Below, piece by piece: positions 8,517 to 18,301 of a stretch of 49,368 nt of DNA (positions are counted from its first letter, which is position 1; each line of letters begins with the position of its first letter). Source of the DNA: Planctomycetota bacterium (GTDB taxonomy: Bacteria > Planctomycetota > Planctomycetia > Isosphaerales > Isosphaeraceae); contig JAJYWB010000043.1 in NCBI GenBank assembly GCA_021791715.1, forward strand, positions 1 through 49,368, read 5' to 3'. The notes beneath the pieces are model-generated. The model did not search any database. It had not been told where the DNA came from and saw only the letters and a list, made by a program, of their open reading frames with translations. The translations under genes and the position numbers were made by a program.

Positions 8517-9339
8517 CGCGCCGGCCTCGTACCATGGAGTCACGAAAGAACATCAAACCGCATTGTGACGCGAATTCGCGCGATTAAAAAGCCCGTCATT
8601 CGCCGAATTCCGCGTATTATCCCGAAGCATTATACAAATTTTCTTTTTGCATGATCATGCTTTACCGAGTACTCGACCTCGCGGCGGTTCGGCGAGAACA
8701 CGAAATGAAAGAGGCGTTTTCACGGCGGTAAGCCTTCCCGCGTGCGGATCCCGGGTCGTTCGACGCGTCGTCCGCTCGGAATCGGCGTTTCCGGGAGGTC
8801 GTTCGACCCGCGACGCGGCGGGAATCATATAAACAAATGTTTTTATGCGTTATGTGCGACGACAGGAAAGACGTCGAGGCGGCGCGATTCGATTCGAGCC
8901 TTCGTCCGTAAGAGGCTATCGGGAAAAGCTTTCGAAAGCCCGTCGGTTTGATTATACAGGCTCGCCGCCGTTTCACCGATATAACGATATTATGTTAAGA
9001 ACATAGATATCGATTCTTAGTAATTGGGAGAACGAACCTTCCCGTGAGCCTCTTAAAGTAAAGTCCGGCGACTAGGCCGTTTCTTCAGTGAATAATCGCA
9101 AATATCCTAATACGGCTTTCATGGAGGTTCGCGCTTCCGATTTCGTGTTCTCCCTCAAACCCCAGCGATTATGCGGTTTTCGTTTCGGTTGGCCTCCGAG
9201 TCGGATTCGATCGCTCCGGGTCTCTAAGCGATATTCGATCGCTCCGGGTCTCTCAAAGCGATATCGGCTTCGAGCTTCCTTATTATCGAATAATGGCTTA
9301 TACGCATATTTTGCCAAATCGACGGGGAAACCCTTGAAA
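8517..9339. other. Intergenic region with a short direct repeat
   Basis: About 820 bases with no supported gene. An imperfect direct repeat of about 28 bases occurs twice side by side at 9207-9264 (GATCGCTCCGGGTCTCT followed by AAGCGATAT). AT-rich patches lie around 8970-9020. Confidence 0.5.
9207..9264. repeat. Imperfect tandem direct repeat, two copies of about 28 bases
   Basis: TTCGATCGCTCCGGGTCTCT is repeated, each copy followed by an AAGCGATAT word; the second copy has an extra CA. It lies in the non-coding stretch beyond the DUF711 gene. Confidence 0.7.
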
Positions 9340-10716
9340 TCAATTTTTCAGGCTCGAAAGGGGCGCGGGAATTCTGCCGCCGTGGCGGACGAATTCGGTC
9401 GAGCCTCCCGCGGCGTGGATCGGCAGGATCGCGGTTTCGCCGAACAATCCGCCGAAAACGGCGCGTTCCCCCGCCTTTTTGCCGGGTACGGGGATCACGC
9501 GGACCGCGGTCGTTTTGTGATTGATCACGCCGATCGCGACCTCGTCGGCGATCAAAGCCGATAAAGTTTCGGCGTCGGTATCGCCTGGAACCGCGATCAT
9601 ATCAAGACCGACCGAGCAGACGGCGGTCATCGCCTCGAGCTTCGCGAGCGTGAGATCGCCTCGTTCGACCGCCTCGGCGAGCGCCGAGTCTTCACTCACC
9701 GCGACGAACGCCCCCGACAACCCTCCGACCGACGACGAGGCGAAGCTTCCTCCTTTTTTCACCGCATCGTTTAAAAGAGCGAGCGCCGCGGTCGATCCCG
9801 GAGCGCCGAGCCGTTTCACCCCCATCGCCTGAAGGATCTCGCCCACGCTATCGCCCACCTGAGGCGTCGGCGCCAGCGATAAATCGACGATGCCGAACGC
9901 GACGCCGAGCCTGCTCGCGACCTCGCGTCCGATCAGCTCTCCGACTCGCGTCACGCGGAACGCCGTGCTTTTGATCTCCTCGGCGATCTCGCCGAGCGTG
10001 GGAGAAACCGCCGAGTTCGATACCAGATCTTCGACCGCGGCCTTGACGACCCCCGGGCCGCTGACGCCGATATTGATCACGCAATCGGGTTCGCCCGCTC
10101 CGTGGAACGCTCCCGCCATGAAGGGATTGTCGCTCGGAGCGTTGGCGAAAATGACGATCTTGGCGCAACCGAAACCGTCGTGCGCGCGGGTTTTCTCGGC
10201 GGTGCTTTTAAGAACATGTCCCAGCGCCTGGATCGCGTCCATATTGATCCCCGCCGCGGTCGTTCCAACGTTTACCGACGCACACACGCGAGTCGTCGTT
10301 GATAGAACCTCGGGAAGGACCGAAATCAGCGTGCGATCCCCCTCGGTCCAGCCTTTTTGTACAAGCGCAGAGAATCCGCCGACGAGATCGACGCCGACTT
10401 GCTCGGCGACGCGATCGAGCGTGCGCGCGACCGCGACATATCCCTCGGCGGTTTGCGCCGCGGCGATCGACGCGATCGGGCTCGTCGCCAACCGACGATT
10501 GACGATCGGAATGCCGTATCTCGCTTCCACCTCGAGGCAAACCGCGCGCAGTCGTCCCGCGTATTTGAGCAAGCGTTCACGAATTCGATTGCATAAGATA
10601 TCGATATCGGGCGATGCGCATTCGTGGAGGTCGACCCCCATCGTCACGGTTCGCACGTCGAGCTTGTATTGGCGAACCATCCGCAGCGTTTCAAGAACGT
10701 CCTCGGTGCGATACAA
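9340..10716 (-). CDS. PFL-family protein (DUF711 / UPF0210)
   Basis: A 458-residue cytoplasmic protein of the UPF0210/DUF711 family, related in fold to glycyl-radical enzymes but without established activity. It opens with [20 protein letters not shown] and contains the family segments [32 protein letters not shown] and [12 protein letters not shown]. The start is the TTG at 10716, which is preceded by AAGGAG with an eight-base gap and lies 18 bases after the ACT-domain gene. DUF711 and a small ACT-domain protein are a common conserved pair in bacteria, so the ACT protein probably senses an amino acid or related ligand for it. Length matches the family (about 450). Confidence 0.92.
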   Translation of the reverse strand: MYRTEDVLETLRMVRQYKLDVRTVTMGVDLHECASPDIDILCNRIRERLLKYAGRLRAVCLEVEARYGIPIVNRRLATSPIASIAAAQTAEGYVAVARTLDRVAEQVGVDLVGGFSALVQKGWTEGDRTLISVLPEVLSTTTRVCASVNVGTTAAGINMDAIQALGHVLKSTAEKTRAHDGFGCAKIVIFANAPSDNPFMAGAFHGAGEPDCVINIGVSGPGVVKAAVEDLVSNSAVSPTLGEIAEEIKSTAFRVTRVGELIGREVASRLGVAFGIVDLSLAPTPQVGDSVGEILQAMGVKRLGAPGSTAALALLNDAVKKGGSFASSSVGGLSGAFVAVSEDSALAEAVERGDLTLAKLEAMTAVCSVGLDMIAVPGDTDAETLSALIADEVAIGVINHKTTAVRVIPVPGKKAGERAVFGGLFGETAILPIHAAGGSTEFVRHGGRIPAPLSSLKN

Positions 10717-10734
10717 CGATCAATCTCCTTTGTG

Positions 10735-11343
10735 TTAAGTCGACGATTTGACGACGACTTCGCGCCGATCGCTCGCGGCGCCGACGCGGACGGGGCGCGG
10801 CTCCGATGTCGCCAAAAAAATGTTTTCATGTTGAACGAACGCTTCGAGGCCGAGGTTTCGGCCGAAGGTTTCGAGTTCGTCGCGGAGCGGAGCGGGCGAG
10901 AGATCGGCGGGGAGAAACGCCTCCATCACCATCGAGAACCTTGGGCCGTCGGTTCGCGCGTGGAGATCGACGATGTTGACTCCGCGCGCCGCGAGCCTTC
11001 CCGCGATCCCGTGGATATTGCCGGGATGATCGGCGCCGAGGACGGTGAGGATGAACCGCTCTCCCGAGGGCGCCGCGGGAGGCGCCGCGGCCGCGAACGA
11101 TCCCGCGGGCAAAACCGCGACGGTGAGATCGAACGCTCGACCGCGGTCGACGATCGCTCGCCGAAGCGCGTCGGCCGTCACCTTCGCGTCGACCTCGACC
11201 GCGAGGATGATCGTGAAAAAATCCTTCATCACAGTCTGGCTCAATTCGACGATGTTGCCGCCGCAATCGAGCACCGCGCCCGTCACCGCGTGAACGATCC
11301 CGACGCGATCGACCGCGGTCACCGTCACAATATAACTTTGCAT
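10735..11343 (-). CDS. ACT-domain regulatory protein (GcvR-like / UPF0237)
   Basis: A 202-residue protein with two ACT-like modules. The first (about residues 1-85) begins MQSYIVTVTAVDRVGIVHAV, the classic ACT strand-helix start with the D-R-x-G-I-V ligand loop. The second follows a Ala/Pro-rich linker with RFILTVLGADHPGNIHGIAG. ACT domains bind amino acids and regulate partner proteins. The ATG at 11343 is chosen since it starts at the family motif and lies 11 bases after the DUF423 stop; the open frame continues upstream into that gene. It is followed immediately by DUF711, its usual partner. Confidence 0.88.
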   Translation of the reverse strand: MQSYIVTVTAVDRVGIVHAVTGAVLDCGGNIVELSQTVMKDFFTIILAVEVDAKVTADALRRAIVDRGRAFDLTVAVLPAGSFAAAAPPAAPSGERFILTVLGADHPGNIHGIAGRLAARGVNIVDLHARTDGPRFSMVMEAFLPADLSPAPLRDELETFGRNLGLEAFVQHENIFLATSEPRPVRVGAASDRREVVVKSST

Positions 11344-11354
11344 TTTATGCTCGC

Positions 11355-11741
11355 TTATGTATTGATACTTTTGGGAACCGCAATCGCCGCGAGCGCCAGC
11401 CAACCGACGATAAACAGGAGGCCGCCGATCGGCGTGATCATCCCCAGTTTTTTGATTCCCGTAACCGAGAGGGCGTAGAGCGAACCCGAGAAAATCACGA
11501 TTCCGAGCGAAAACGCCCAGCCCGCGAGCCTGATCGATCCGCGAGCTCCCGCGGCGGCTTCGATCGCTCCCACGGCGATGATCGCGAGCGCGTGATACAT
11601 CTGATACCGCGCCGCGGTTTCAAAAATCTCGAGCGAACGAGCGTCGAGCCGTTCACGCAACGCGTGCGCGCCGAAAGCACCCGCCGCCACCGCTCCGGCG
11701 GCGAAGATCGCGCCGATCCGAATCCATGTTATCCCATTCAT
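11355..11741 (-). CDS. DUF423 small membrane protein
   Basis: A 128-residue membrane protein of the DUF423/YgdD family. It has four hydrophobic segments and the family words GAFGAHALRERL near residue 25 and FETAARYQMYHALAI near residue 45. The function of the family is unknown. The ATG at 11741 gives the normal length and starts at the first membrane segment; the longer frame runs into non-coding sequence before it. It lies between folC and the ACT-domain gene on the same strand, 11 bases from the latter, so it is probably cotranscribed with them. Confidence 0.9.
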   Translation of the reverse strand: MNGITWIRIGAIFAAGAVAAGAFGAHALRERLDARSLEIFETAARYQMYHALAIIAVGAIEAAAGARGSIRLAGWAFSLGIVIFSGSLYALSVTGIKKLGMITPIGGLLFIVGWLALAAIAVPKSINT

Positions 11742-11806
11742 GCTTTTAACTCCCGGTTCGATTCGCCCGATCGCATTTGATAAATTATCATCTCTTAACT
11801 TTCTGA

Positions 11807-13195
11807 TTATTTGAGGAGGATCGGCGGAACGACGTTCGTACCGATCGGTCGTTTGAGGAGTGCGCGAACCTCGGCGGCGAGGTAGATCGACCCCGTCACG
11901 CAGATGAGCGAATCGGCTTCGGTGATCGCGCGCGCCGTTTCGAGCGCGAGCTCGGGTTCGGGGACGATTCGACAATCGACCGCCGAGAATTCCCGTACGA
12001 TCGCGGCGATCTCCTCGGGAGGAACGGCCCTGGGGTTCTCGAGATATCGCGTCGCCACCACCCGATCGAACATCGGTAAAAGCTCGCGCAATTGACCGAC
12101 GACATCTTTATCTTTTGAAGCTCCAAAGACGAGCGTTCGGCGGGTTTGGGGGAAATTCGACCCGAGCGTTTCGGCGAGCGCCTGAGCCGAGGCGACGTTG
12201 TGCGCCCCGTCGACGACGAGCCAGGGGGATTCCCCCATCACCTCGACTCGAGCGGGCCATTCGAGGCTTGCGAACCCTCGGCGCACCGAATCGGCCGAAA
12301 CCTCGATCCCGAGCTCTCCCAAAACGTCGAGCGTCGCGAGCGCCGTCGCGGCGTTCCACGCCTGGTGCGAACCAAGCAACGGAAGCTCGATCGCATCCCA
12401 GGCGGTTCGCCACGTGCGCACCCGGACGACCCCAGGAGCGGGCCTTGAAAGCGGCTGGATCGGAGGGATATATTCATAAAAGTAATCGATATCGATCGCG
12501 CGGAGCGGGGCTTTGCGGCGAAGCGCCGCGGCCTCGATGACGCGTTTGGGCTCGTCGCCGCGAACGCCGCTGACGACGGGCCTGTTCCGCTTGACGATTC
12601 CAGCCTTTTCGCCGGCGATCGCGGCGAGCGTGCTTCCAAGTTGTTTAGTATGATCAAATGAGATATTGGTTAAAGTCGAGACCGCGGGACGAACGGCGTT
12701 CGTCGAATCGAGCCTGCCTCCCAGGCCGACCTCGAGGACGATCGCTCTCGCTTGCGCGCGGGCGAAGTGAAGGAGGCCGAGCGCCGTCGTCACCTCGAAG
12801 AACGTCGACGGGCGATGTCCGCGGGCGGCTTCGTCGTCGTCGATGCGTTCGAGGATCGGCCTGATCTCGTTGATCAGGTCGGCGAGATCGACCGTGGCGA
12901 TCTGTTTTCCGTCGATGCGAATACGCTCTTCGACCGCGTTAAGGTGGGGCGAGCTGAACAGTCCTGTTTTCGTGCCGTTAGCCGTCAGCGCCGCGGCGAT
13001 AAGCGCCGAGGTCGATCCTTTTCCCTTGGTTCCGGCGACATGGACGATCGGAGCGGCGTCTTGAGGGTCGCCGAGCGCTCGGAGGAGGCGTCGCATCCGC
13101 GCGAGTCTCAATTCCGAAGACGATCGGGGCATTCCCGTACGCTCGTAATTCAGCCTGCCGAAGAGAAAATCGAAGGGATCGGAAACTTCGCTCAT
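11807..13195 (-). CDS. folC: Folylpolyglutamate synthase / dihydrofolate synthase
   Basis: A Mur-ligase-family enzyme that adds glutamate to dihydropteroate and folates using ATP. The 462-residue protein shows the P-loop VAGTKGKGSTSALI (about residues 53-66), the following SSPHL, EERIRIDG, GLGGRLDSTNAV, and SFDHTKQLGSTLAAIAGEKAGI regions, and the C-terminal domain with DGAHN (VVDGAHNVASAQA) and FGASKDKD. Length and motif order are normal. Start is the ATG at 13195. It heads the minus-strand series folC, DUF423, ACT, DUF711, with 65 bases to the next gene. Confidence 0.95.
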   Translation of the reverse strand: MSEVSDPFDFLFGRLNYERTGMPRSSSELRLARMRRLLRALGDPQDAAPIVHVAGTKGKGSTSALIAAALTANGTKTGLFSSPHLNAVEERIRIDGKQIATVDLADLINEIRPILERIDDDEAARGHRPSTFFEVTTALGLLHFARAQARAIVLEVGLGGRLDSTNAVRPAVSTLTNISFDHTKQLGSTLAAIAGEKAGIVKRNRPVVSGVRGDEPKRVIEAAALRRKAPLRAIDIDYFYEYIPPIQPLSRPAPGVVRVRTWRTAWDAIELPLLGSHQAWNAATALATLDVLGELGIEVSADSVRRGFASLEWPARVEVMGESPWLVVDGAHNVASAQALAETLGSNFPQTRRTLVFGASKDKDVVGQLRELLPMFDRVVATRYLENPRAVPPEEIAAIVREFSAVDCRIVPEPELALETARAITEADSLICVTGSIYLAAEVRALLKRPIGTNVVPPILLK

Positions 13196-13296
13196 ACTTG
13201 CGCTCGACCGACTTCGGATGGATTGGAATCAACGGTTGAAAGTATCGGCGAGCGTCTGGAGGAGATCGCTCGAGGCGTTCATCGCGATCGATCGAT

Positions 13297-13683
13297 TCAC
13301 GCGGAGACGGAGTCGGCGCCGAGAACGCGTTCGACGCTCGCGAGCAGTTCACTCAGCGAGGTCAGGTTTTTAACGAGGAACTCGACCGCGCCGTTTTTGA
13401 AGGCGAAAAGCTGGTATCGGGCGTCGGAATGATTGGAAAGCATAAGCACCTTCAGTTGATTCGACAAGCCGTCGTCGCGGAGGGTTTCGAGCACCTCGAA
13501 CCCGTTTAAATACGGCATCCAAAGGTCGAGGATCAAAAGGTTGGGCTGATGAACGCGAACCAGATCGACCGCCTCGCGTCCGTCGGCGGCTTCGAGCACT
13601 TCGTAACCCGCGGATCGAAGCAACGGCGAATAAACGGCTCGGAGGTCGGGGCAATCATCGGCCAGCACGATCGTCGTGGACAC
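13297..13683 (-). CDS. Stand-alone response regulator receiver domain
   Basis: A 128-residue CheY-like receiver with no output domain. The acidic pair D9/D10 (LADDCPD), phosphoacceptor D53 (ILDLWMPYLNG), the conserved serine S83 (MLSNHSD) and lysine K105 (FLVKN) are present, although the lysine is followed by N rather than the usual P. It would be phosphorylated by an unlinked histidine kinase and act by protein contact. Start is a GTG at 13683, preceded by AGGAAGGAA. No kinase is nearby, so its pathway cannot be told. Confidence 0.92.
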   Translation of the reverse strand: MSTTIVLADDCPDLRAVYSPLLRSAGYEVLEAADGREAVDLVRVHQPNLLILDLWMPYLNGFEVLETLRDDGLSNQLKVLMLSNHSDARYQLFAFKNGAVEFLVKNLTSLSELLASVERVLGADSVSA

Positions 13684-14357
13684 GTCCCTACGTTCCTTCC
13701 TCGTGATGGCGAAAATTGATCACCGCCGCGCCTTCATGGCGATGCCCCGACGAGTCGGTCATCTCCGATGTCCGTCATCGTCGTCGGCTCCCGGCGCCAT
13801 CGGCTCCTATGGAACCACGCGAACGAGAATCGCACAAGACCGTTCAATTTTCGAGCCGATCGGCGGCGGGAAAATCGCTTCAAACAGCGAAAAACGCGAC
13901 GATCGTCGAGTCTAAGCCGAGCCGGCGTGCGAAGCCGAGAGGCCCGATCGATCCGTTCCGAGACGATCGGCGAGAGAATTCGAGGCGAGGATCGCGAGCT
14001 TGATTGTCCCATGTTGAGGACGAAGGATCGGAAAGCGACTGAGCAAGCGGTCGGTAAGCGATTGACGGCGATTGGAACGACCGCCGTGAGGCTCGCCTCG
14101 GCGCCCGGTCGATTCAAGGCGAGATCGGGTGGACGGATCGGCGCCGCGTCGAACCGGCTTGACCGCGGCCGCGGCATTCATGTAAACTTAGTATGATTAG
14201 TCGTTTAATATCGATTGGAGAGTGCGGAACGACCGGCTTTTCGTTTCGGTATTGAAGTCGCTTGGCGGCTAGGATCGGCTCGCCGGGCGCGGCTTGGCGT
14301 GACGATCGACTTGGCGGAATCATAATTCACGAATTTCGGTGCGAGGCGATACCCGCG
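13684..14357. other. Intergenic region upstream of secA
   Basis: About 670 bases. Open frames on both strands overlap and none has family resemblance. The stretch 14185-14215 is AT-rich and may hold the secA promoter, but no clear -35/-10 pair stands out. Confidence 0.45.
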
Positions 14358-17300
14358 ATGGAAATGATCAGCGAGCTTTGGTACAAGACGACCGACGCGT
14401 TCACCGCGGTTTCCGAGGAAATCTCCGACGGCCTGGTGCGGATTTTCGGCAATTCGAACGAGCGTCTGATCCGCCGCATGAGGCCCGCCGTCGCGCGAAT
14501 TAACGATCTCGAAAGCGCGTTCGAGGCGCTCACGGACGCCGAGCTGAAGGCGAAAACGGTCGAATTTCGCGAGCGGCTGGCGCGCGGGCAAACGCTCGAC
14601 GATCTTTTGCCCGAGGCGTTCGCGGCGTGTCGCGAATCGGGCAAACGTCATCTGAAAATGCGCCATTACGACGTTCAACTGATGGGCGGAATGGTGCTTC
14701 ACGGCGGCAAGATCGCCGAGATGGTGACGGGCGAGGGGAAAACGCTCGTCGCCACGCTCGCGGTTTATTTGAACGCGCTCGAGGGGAAAGGCGTTCACGT
14801 CGTCACGGTGAACGATTATCTCGCCCGGCGCGACGCCGAATGGATGAGCCCGCTGTATAACGGTTTAGGGGTGACCGTCGGCGCGATCCAGGCCGAAATG
14901 GATTCCGAAGAACGTCAAGAGATGTACGGGCGAGACATCACTTACGGCACGAACAACGAGTTCGGATTCGATTATCTGCGCGACAACATGAAACCGTCGC
15001 GTTCGTCGCAGGCGCAGCGATCGCTCCATTACGCTGTGATCGACGAGGTCGACAGCATCCTGATCGACGAGGCGCGCACTCCGTTGATCATATCGGGGCC
15101 CGCGTTCGACGACGTGCGGAAATACGCCGAGGCCGATCGGATCGCGCGGCTGCTCAAAAAGGGAGCGCACTTCGAGGTCAAGGAAAAAGAGCGGACGTGC
15201 CATTTAAGCGACGACGGCATCCGCGAGGCCGAGAAAATCGCCGGGATCGAAAGCTTTTACACCCCGGGCAACATGGAATGGCCCCACCTGATCGATAACG
15301 CGTTGAAAGCGCATTATTTATACAGGCGCGATCGTGATTATATGATCCGGGACGGCGAGGTGATCATCGTCGACGAGTTCACCGGCCGGCTGATGATCGG
15401 CAGACAATGGTCGGACGGGCTTCATCAAGCCGTCGAAGCCAAAGAACGCGTTCGGATCAAAGAGGAGAATCAAACCCTCGCGACGATCACGCTTCAAAAT
15501 TATTTCAAGCTTTATAACAAACTCGCGGGCATGACGGGCACGGCGATGACCGAGGCCAACGAGTTTTACAAAGTGTATAAGCTCGAGGTGGTGGCGATTC
15601 CGACGAATCGTCCGCTCACTCGGCAATCGTTCCCAGACGTCATCTACCGCACCGAGCGCGAGAAATTCGGCGCGATCATCGATGAAATTCGCGAGATCCA
15701 CGCGACGGGGAGGCCGATCCTGGTGGGGACGACCTCGATTGAAAAATCCGAGGAACTCTCCGAGTATTTAAGTAAGCACGGAATTCCGCATCAGGTTTTG
15801 AACGCGAAATACCACGAGCGCGAGGCCGAGATCGTCGCGCAGGCGGGGCGCAAATCGGCGGTGACGATCGCCACCAACATGGCGGGCCGCGGCACCGACA
15901 TCATCCTCGGCGGCAATCCCGAATTCATGGCATGGGCCGATCTCAAGATCCTCAACGACGAGGACGGTCGACCTTTATACCCGACGCGGCTCGAAGTTCC
16001 GATCGACGTCTGGAATCAGGCGGTGTCGAAATACGAAGAGCCGATGAAGATCGAGGGACGCGAGGTCGCCTCGATCGGCGGTTTGCACATTATTGGAACC
16101 GAGCGGCACGAAAGCAGGCGGATCGACAACCAATTGCGCGGTCGAGCCGGCCGCCAGGGAGATCCGGGATCGTCGCGGTTTTTCCTCTCGCTCGAAGACG
16201 ATCTGATGCGGAAGTTCGCGGGCGAATGGGTTTCGAGCGTTCTCGGCAAAATGGGGATGCAGGACGGCGAGGCGATCGTCAGCAAGCTCGTCACGCGGCA
16301 AATCGAAGGCGCGCAAAAGAAGGTTGAGGAACGCAACTTCGACGCGCGTAAGAATCTGCTCGAATACGACGAGGTGATGGACGAGCAACGGAAGCGGATT
16401 TATTCGTTCCGCCAGCAGCTTTTGGACGGCTCGCCTCCCAAAGATTCGATCGTGCGGATGATCGACGAGCAGATTCGTTCGGCGGCGAAACGCTATCTCG
16501 CCGAGGATTACGGGGCTTCGGCGTTCGCCGAATGGGTCGGCGAGCGGCTCGGCGTCGAATTCACCGCGCGCGATTTCCGAGGCGCCGGATTTGAAGAGGC
16601 GCGCGAACAAGCCAAAGCCTCGGCCGAATCGCAAACCGCCGAACTCATCCGCGAGGCGCTCGAGGAACACCTGCCCGACGACGCCGAATCCGAGGAATGG
16701 AACTGGCAGGCGATGACCAACTGGATCGTCACCCGCTATGATGTGAGCATTAAAGAAAAAGATCTCCGTCAATTCGCCCGCGCGGTGCGGAACTCCGAGA
16801 CGGGTCGAAACGAACTCGAGCTCGATCGAGAAGGGTTGATCGCATTCGTTGAAGAGAAGGCGATCGAGGCGATCCGATCGGTCGATCTTTCTCCCGCCGC
16901 CGAGTCGCTTCAAGAAGATTTTGGTCGTCGCGCATTGGCGGGCTGGGTTCAACATAAGTTCGGCTTGAGGCTCGATTACGAACCGTGGGCCAAGCTTTCG
17001 CGCGAGGAAACGAGTCGACTGATCCTTTCCGAAGCGCTTAAAAATTATCACATGAAAGAAGCCGAGTTCCCAGTGATGGTTGCGCTCACGCGGTTCCTCC
17101 GCGATCGCGATCCCGGACGACAGGCGCGTTACGACCGCGAAGGGCTCGCGGCGTGGGCGACGCAGCGGTATCACGTGATCGTCGACGTTGAAGAACTCCG
17201 CTCGATGCTTCGCCCTGAAATCGAAGCACGGCTCCTTGAAATCGCGCGTCAGGCGTATCCCGGAGCTCGAATCGAGGCCGAGATCAATCAACGAATCGAC

Positions 17301-18008
17301 GCGGCTTACGGTCCCGAACCTTCATCCGCCGGCAAAGCGCTTCCCGCGATCGCTCCTCGCCCCAAAGCCGTCGCCGAATTGCGCGATTGGGCCGCACACG
17401 AGTTGCATCTGGAAACGACCGTCGACGATCTCCTCGGACTCTCCCGCGATCAGGCTCGCGCGCTCGTTTTCAACGCGTTCGACGCGATTCATCGCCCTGA
17501 AATGGTCGAGATGGAACGGTCGCTGCTGCTCCAAATCCTCGACAGCGCGTGGATGGAACACCTCCGCGCGATGGATCACCTACGATCGTCGGTCGGGCTC
17601 CGCGGCTACGCCCAGGTCGACCCCAAAGTCGAATACAAACGTGAAGGAATGAAGATCTTTGAAGAGATGTGGAACGGCGTCGCCGATCGCGTGACCGATC
17701 TCGTGTTCAAAATGGAGCAGGTCGACCCCGATTTTCTTTCGTATCTCGGATCGCGGTGGAAGCTCGACCGCGCCGAGACGATCCACGATTCGCCGGTCAG
17801 CAGCCTTCACGCCGAGCCCGACGCGGGGGGAATCCGCGCCCGTCAGCAGGCGGCGATCGAGGCGAGTCAGGAGACGACCGATCGGAAACGCGAACCCGTT
17901 CGAAACGTCGGCAAAAAAGTGGGTCGAAACGACCCCTGCCCGTGCGGTTCTGGTAAAAAATTCAAGGCTTGCTGCATGCGCACGGGGGCGCGAACGAACG
18001 ACGCGTAA
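14358..18008 (+). CDS. secA: Preprotein translocase ATPase SecA, enlarged
   Basis: The motor that drives proteins through SecYEG. The 1216-residue product has the DEAD-like motor (GEGKT at 125-129, DEVD at 229-232, then [24 protein letters not shown] and the [13 protein letters not shown] motif), and a C-terminal zinc-binding SEC-C tail [14 protein letters not shown]. coli SecA is 901 residues; the extra 300 lie in the helical scaffold region between [14 protein letters not shown] and [12 protein letters not shown]. There a unit with the pattern A-x-x-x-W followed by a basic/aromatic helix recurs five times, at W726, W789, W863, W933 and W1011. Start is the ATG at 14358; a second ATG is two codons on. 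The region upstream is non-coding. Confidence 0.97.
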   Translation: MEMISELWYKTTDAFTAVSEEISDGLVRIFGNSNERLIRRMRPAVARINDLESAFEALTDAELKAKTVEFRERLARGQTLDDLLPEAFAACRESGKRHLKMRHYDVQLMGGMVLHGGKIAEMVTGEGKTLVATLAVYLNALEGKGVHVVTVNDYLARRDAEWMSPLYNGLGVTVGAIQAEMDSEERQEMYGRDITYGTNNEFGFDYLRDNMKPSRSSQAQRSLHYAVIDEVDSILIDEARTPLIISGPAFDDVRKYAEADRIARLLKKGAHFEVKEKERTCHLSDDGIREAEKIAGIESFYTPGNMEWPHLIDNALKAHYLYRRDRDYMIRDGEVIIVDEFTGRLMIGRQWSDGLHQAVEAKERVRIKEENQTLATITLQNYFKLYNKLAGMTGTAMTEANEFYKVYKLEVVAIPTNRPLTRQSFPDVIYRTEREKFGAIIDEIREIHATGRPILVGTTSIEKSEELSEYLSKHGIPHQVLNAKYHEREAEIVAQAGRKSAVTIATNMAGRGTDIILGGNPEFMAWADLKILNDEDGRPLYPTRLEVPIDVWNQAVSKYEEPMKIEGREVASIGGLHIIGTERHESRRIDNQLRGRAGRQGDPGSSRFFLSLEDDLMRKFAGEWVSSVLGKMGMQDGEAIVSKLVTRQIEGAQKKVEERNFDARKNLLEYDEVMDEQRKRIYSFRQQLLDGSPPKDSIVRMIDEQIRSAAKRYLAEDYGASAFAEWVGERLGVEFTARDFRGAGFEEAREQAKASAESQTAELIREALEEHLPDDAESEEWNWQAMTNWIVTRYDVSIKEKDLRQFARAVRNSETGRNELELDREGLIAFVEEKAIEAIRSVDLSPAAESLQEDFGRRALAGWVQHKFGLRLDYEPWAKLSREETSRLILSEALKNYHMKEAEFPVMVALTRFLRDRDPGRQARYDREGLAAWATQRYHVIVDVEELRSMLRPEIEARLLEIARQAYPGARIEAEINQRIDAAYGPEPSSAGKALPAIAPRPKAVAELRDWAAHELHLETTVDDLLGLSRDQARALVFNAFDAIHRPEMVEMERSLLLQILDSAWMEHLRAMDHLRSSVGLRGYAQVDPKVEYKREGMKIFEEMWNGVADRVTDLVFKMEQVDPDFLSYLGSRWKLDRAETIHDSPVSSLHAEPDAGGIRARQQAAIEASQETTDRKREPVRNVGKKVGRNDPCPCGSGKKFKACCMRTGARTNDA

Positions 18009-18301
18009 CGAATTTGACGCCCAGGATCGATCGATCGATCGCTTCCAAAACCTTCGCAGGCGATCGTACGTTCTAACGTAACCTTCTTACCCTAAATGGG
18101 TTAAGAAAGCCTCTCGAGAGCGATTAGAATCGCTTTCGGCGTATCGATCGCCTTCGGATCGGCGGTTGTTCGGCGATTCCGCGGGGTTTGCCGCGAACAA
18201 GGCACAAAGGTTGCAGCAAAATACGCTCGACGACCGATCGCACGCGCCGACGCGAACTTTGTTGTGGATCGCGTAAAAACGCCTTGGGAAAGGATTCCTG
18301 G
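18009..18301. other. Intergenic region with a run of palindromes
   Basis: Between secA and waaA four inverted repeats follow one another: TACGTT-ct-AACGTA at 18067-18080, an imperfect CTTCTTACCC/GGGTTAAGAAAG at 18083-18109, CTCTCGAGAG at 18111-18120 and AGCGATT-ag-AATCGCT at 18119-18134. No T-run follows any of them. They may end secA transcription or form a processed RNA structure. Confidence 0.6.

Noticed and set aside
13734..14196. Opposed frames of 142-147 codons before secA
   Set aside because: Arginine/serine-rich composition typical of shadow frames in this genome, no family match.
15975..17291. 438-codon minus-strand frame inside secA
   Set aside because: Antisense to a certain gene; high-GC coding produces long stop-free antisense frames.
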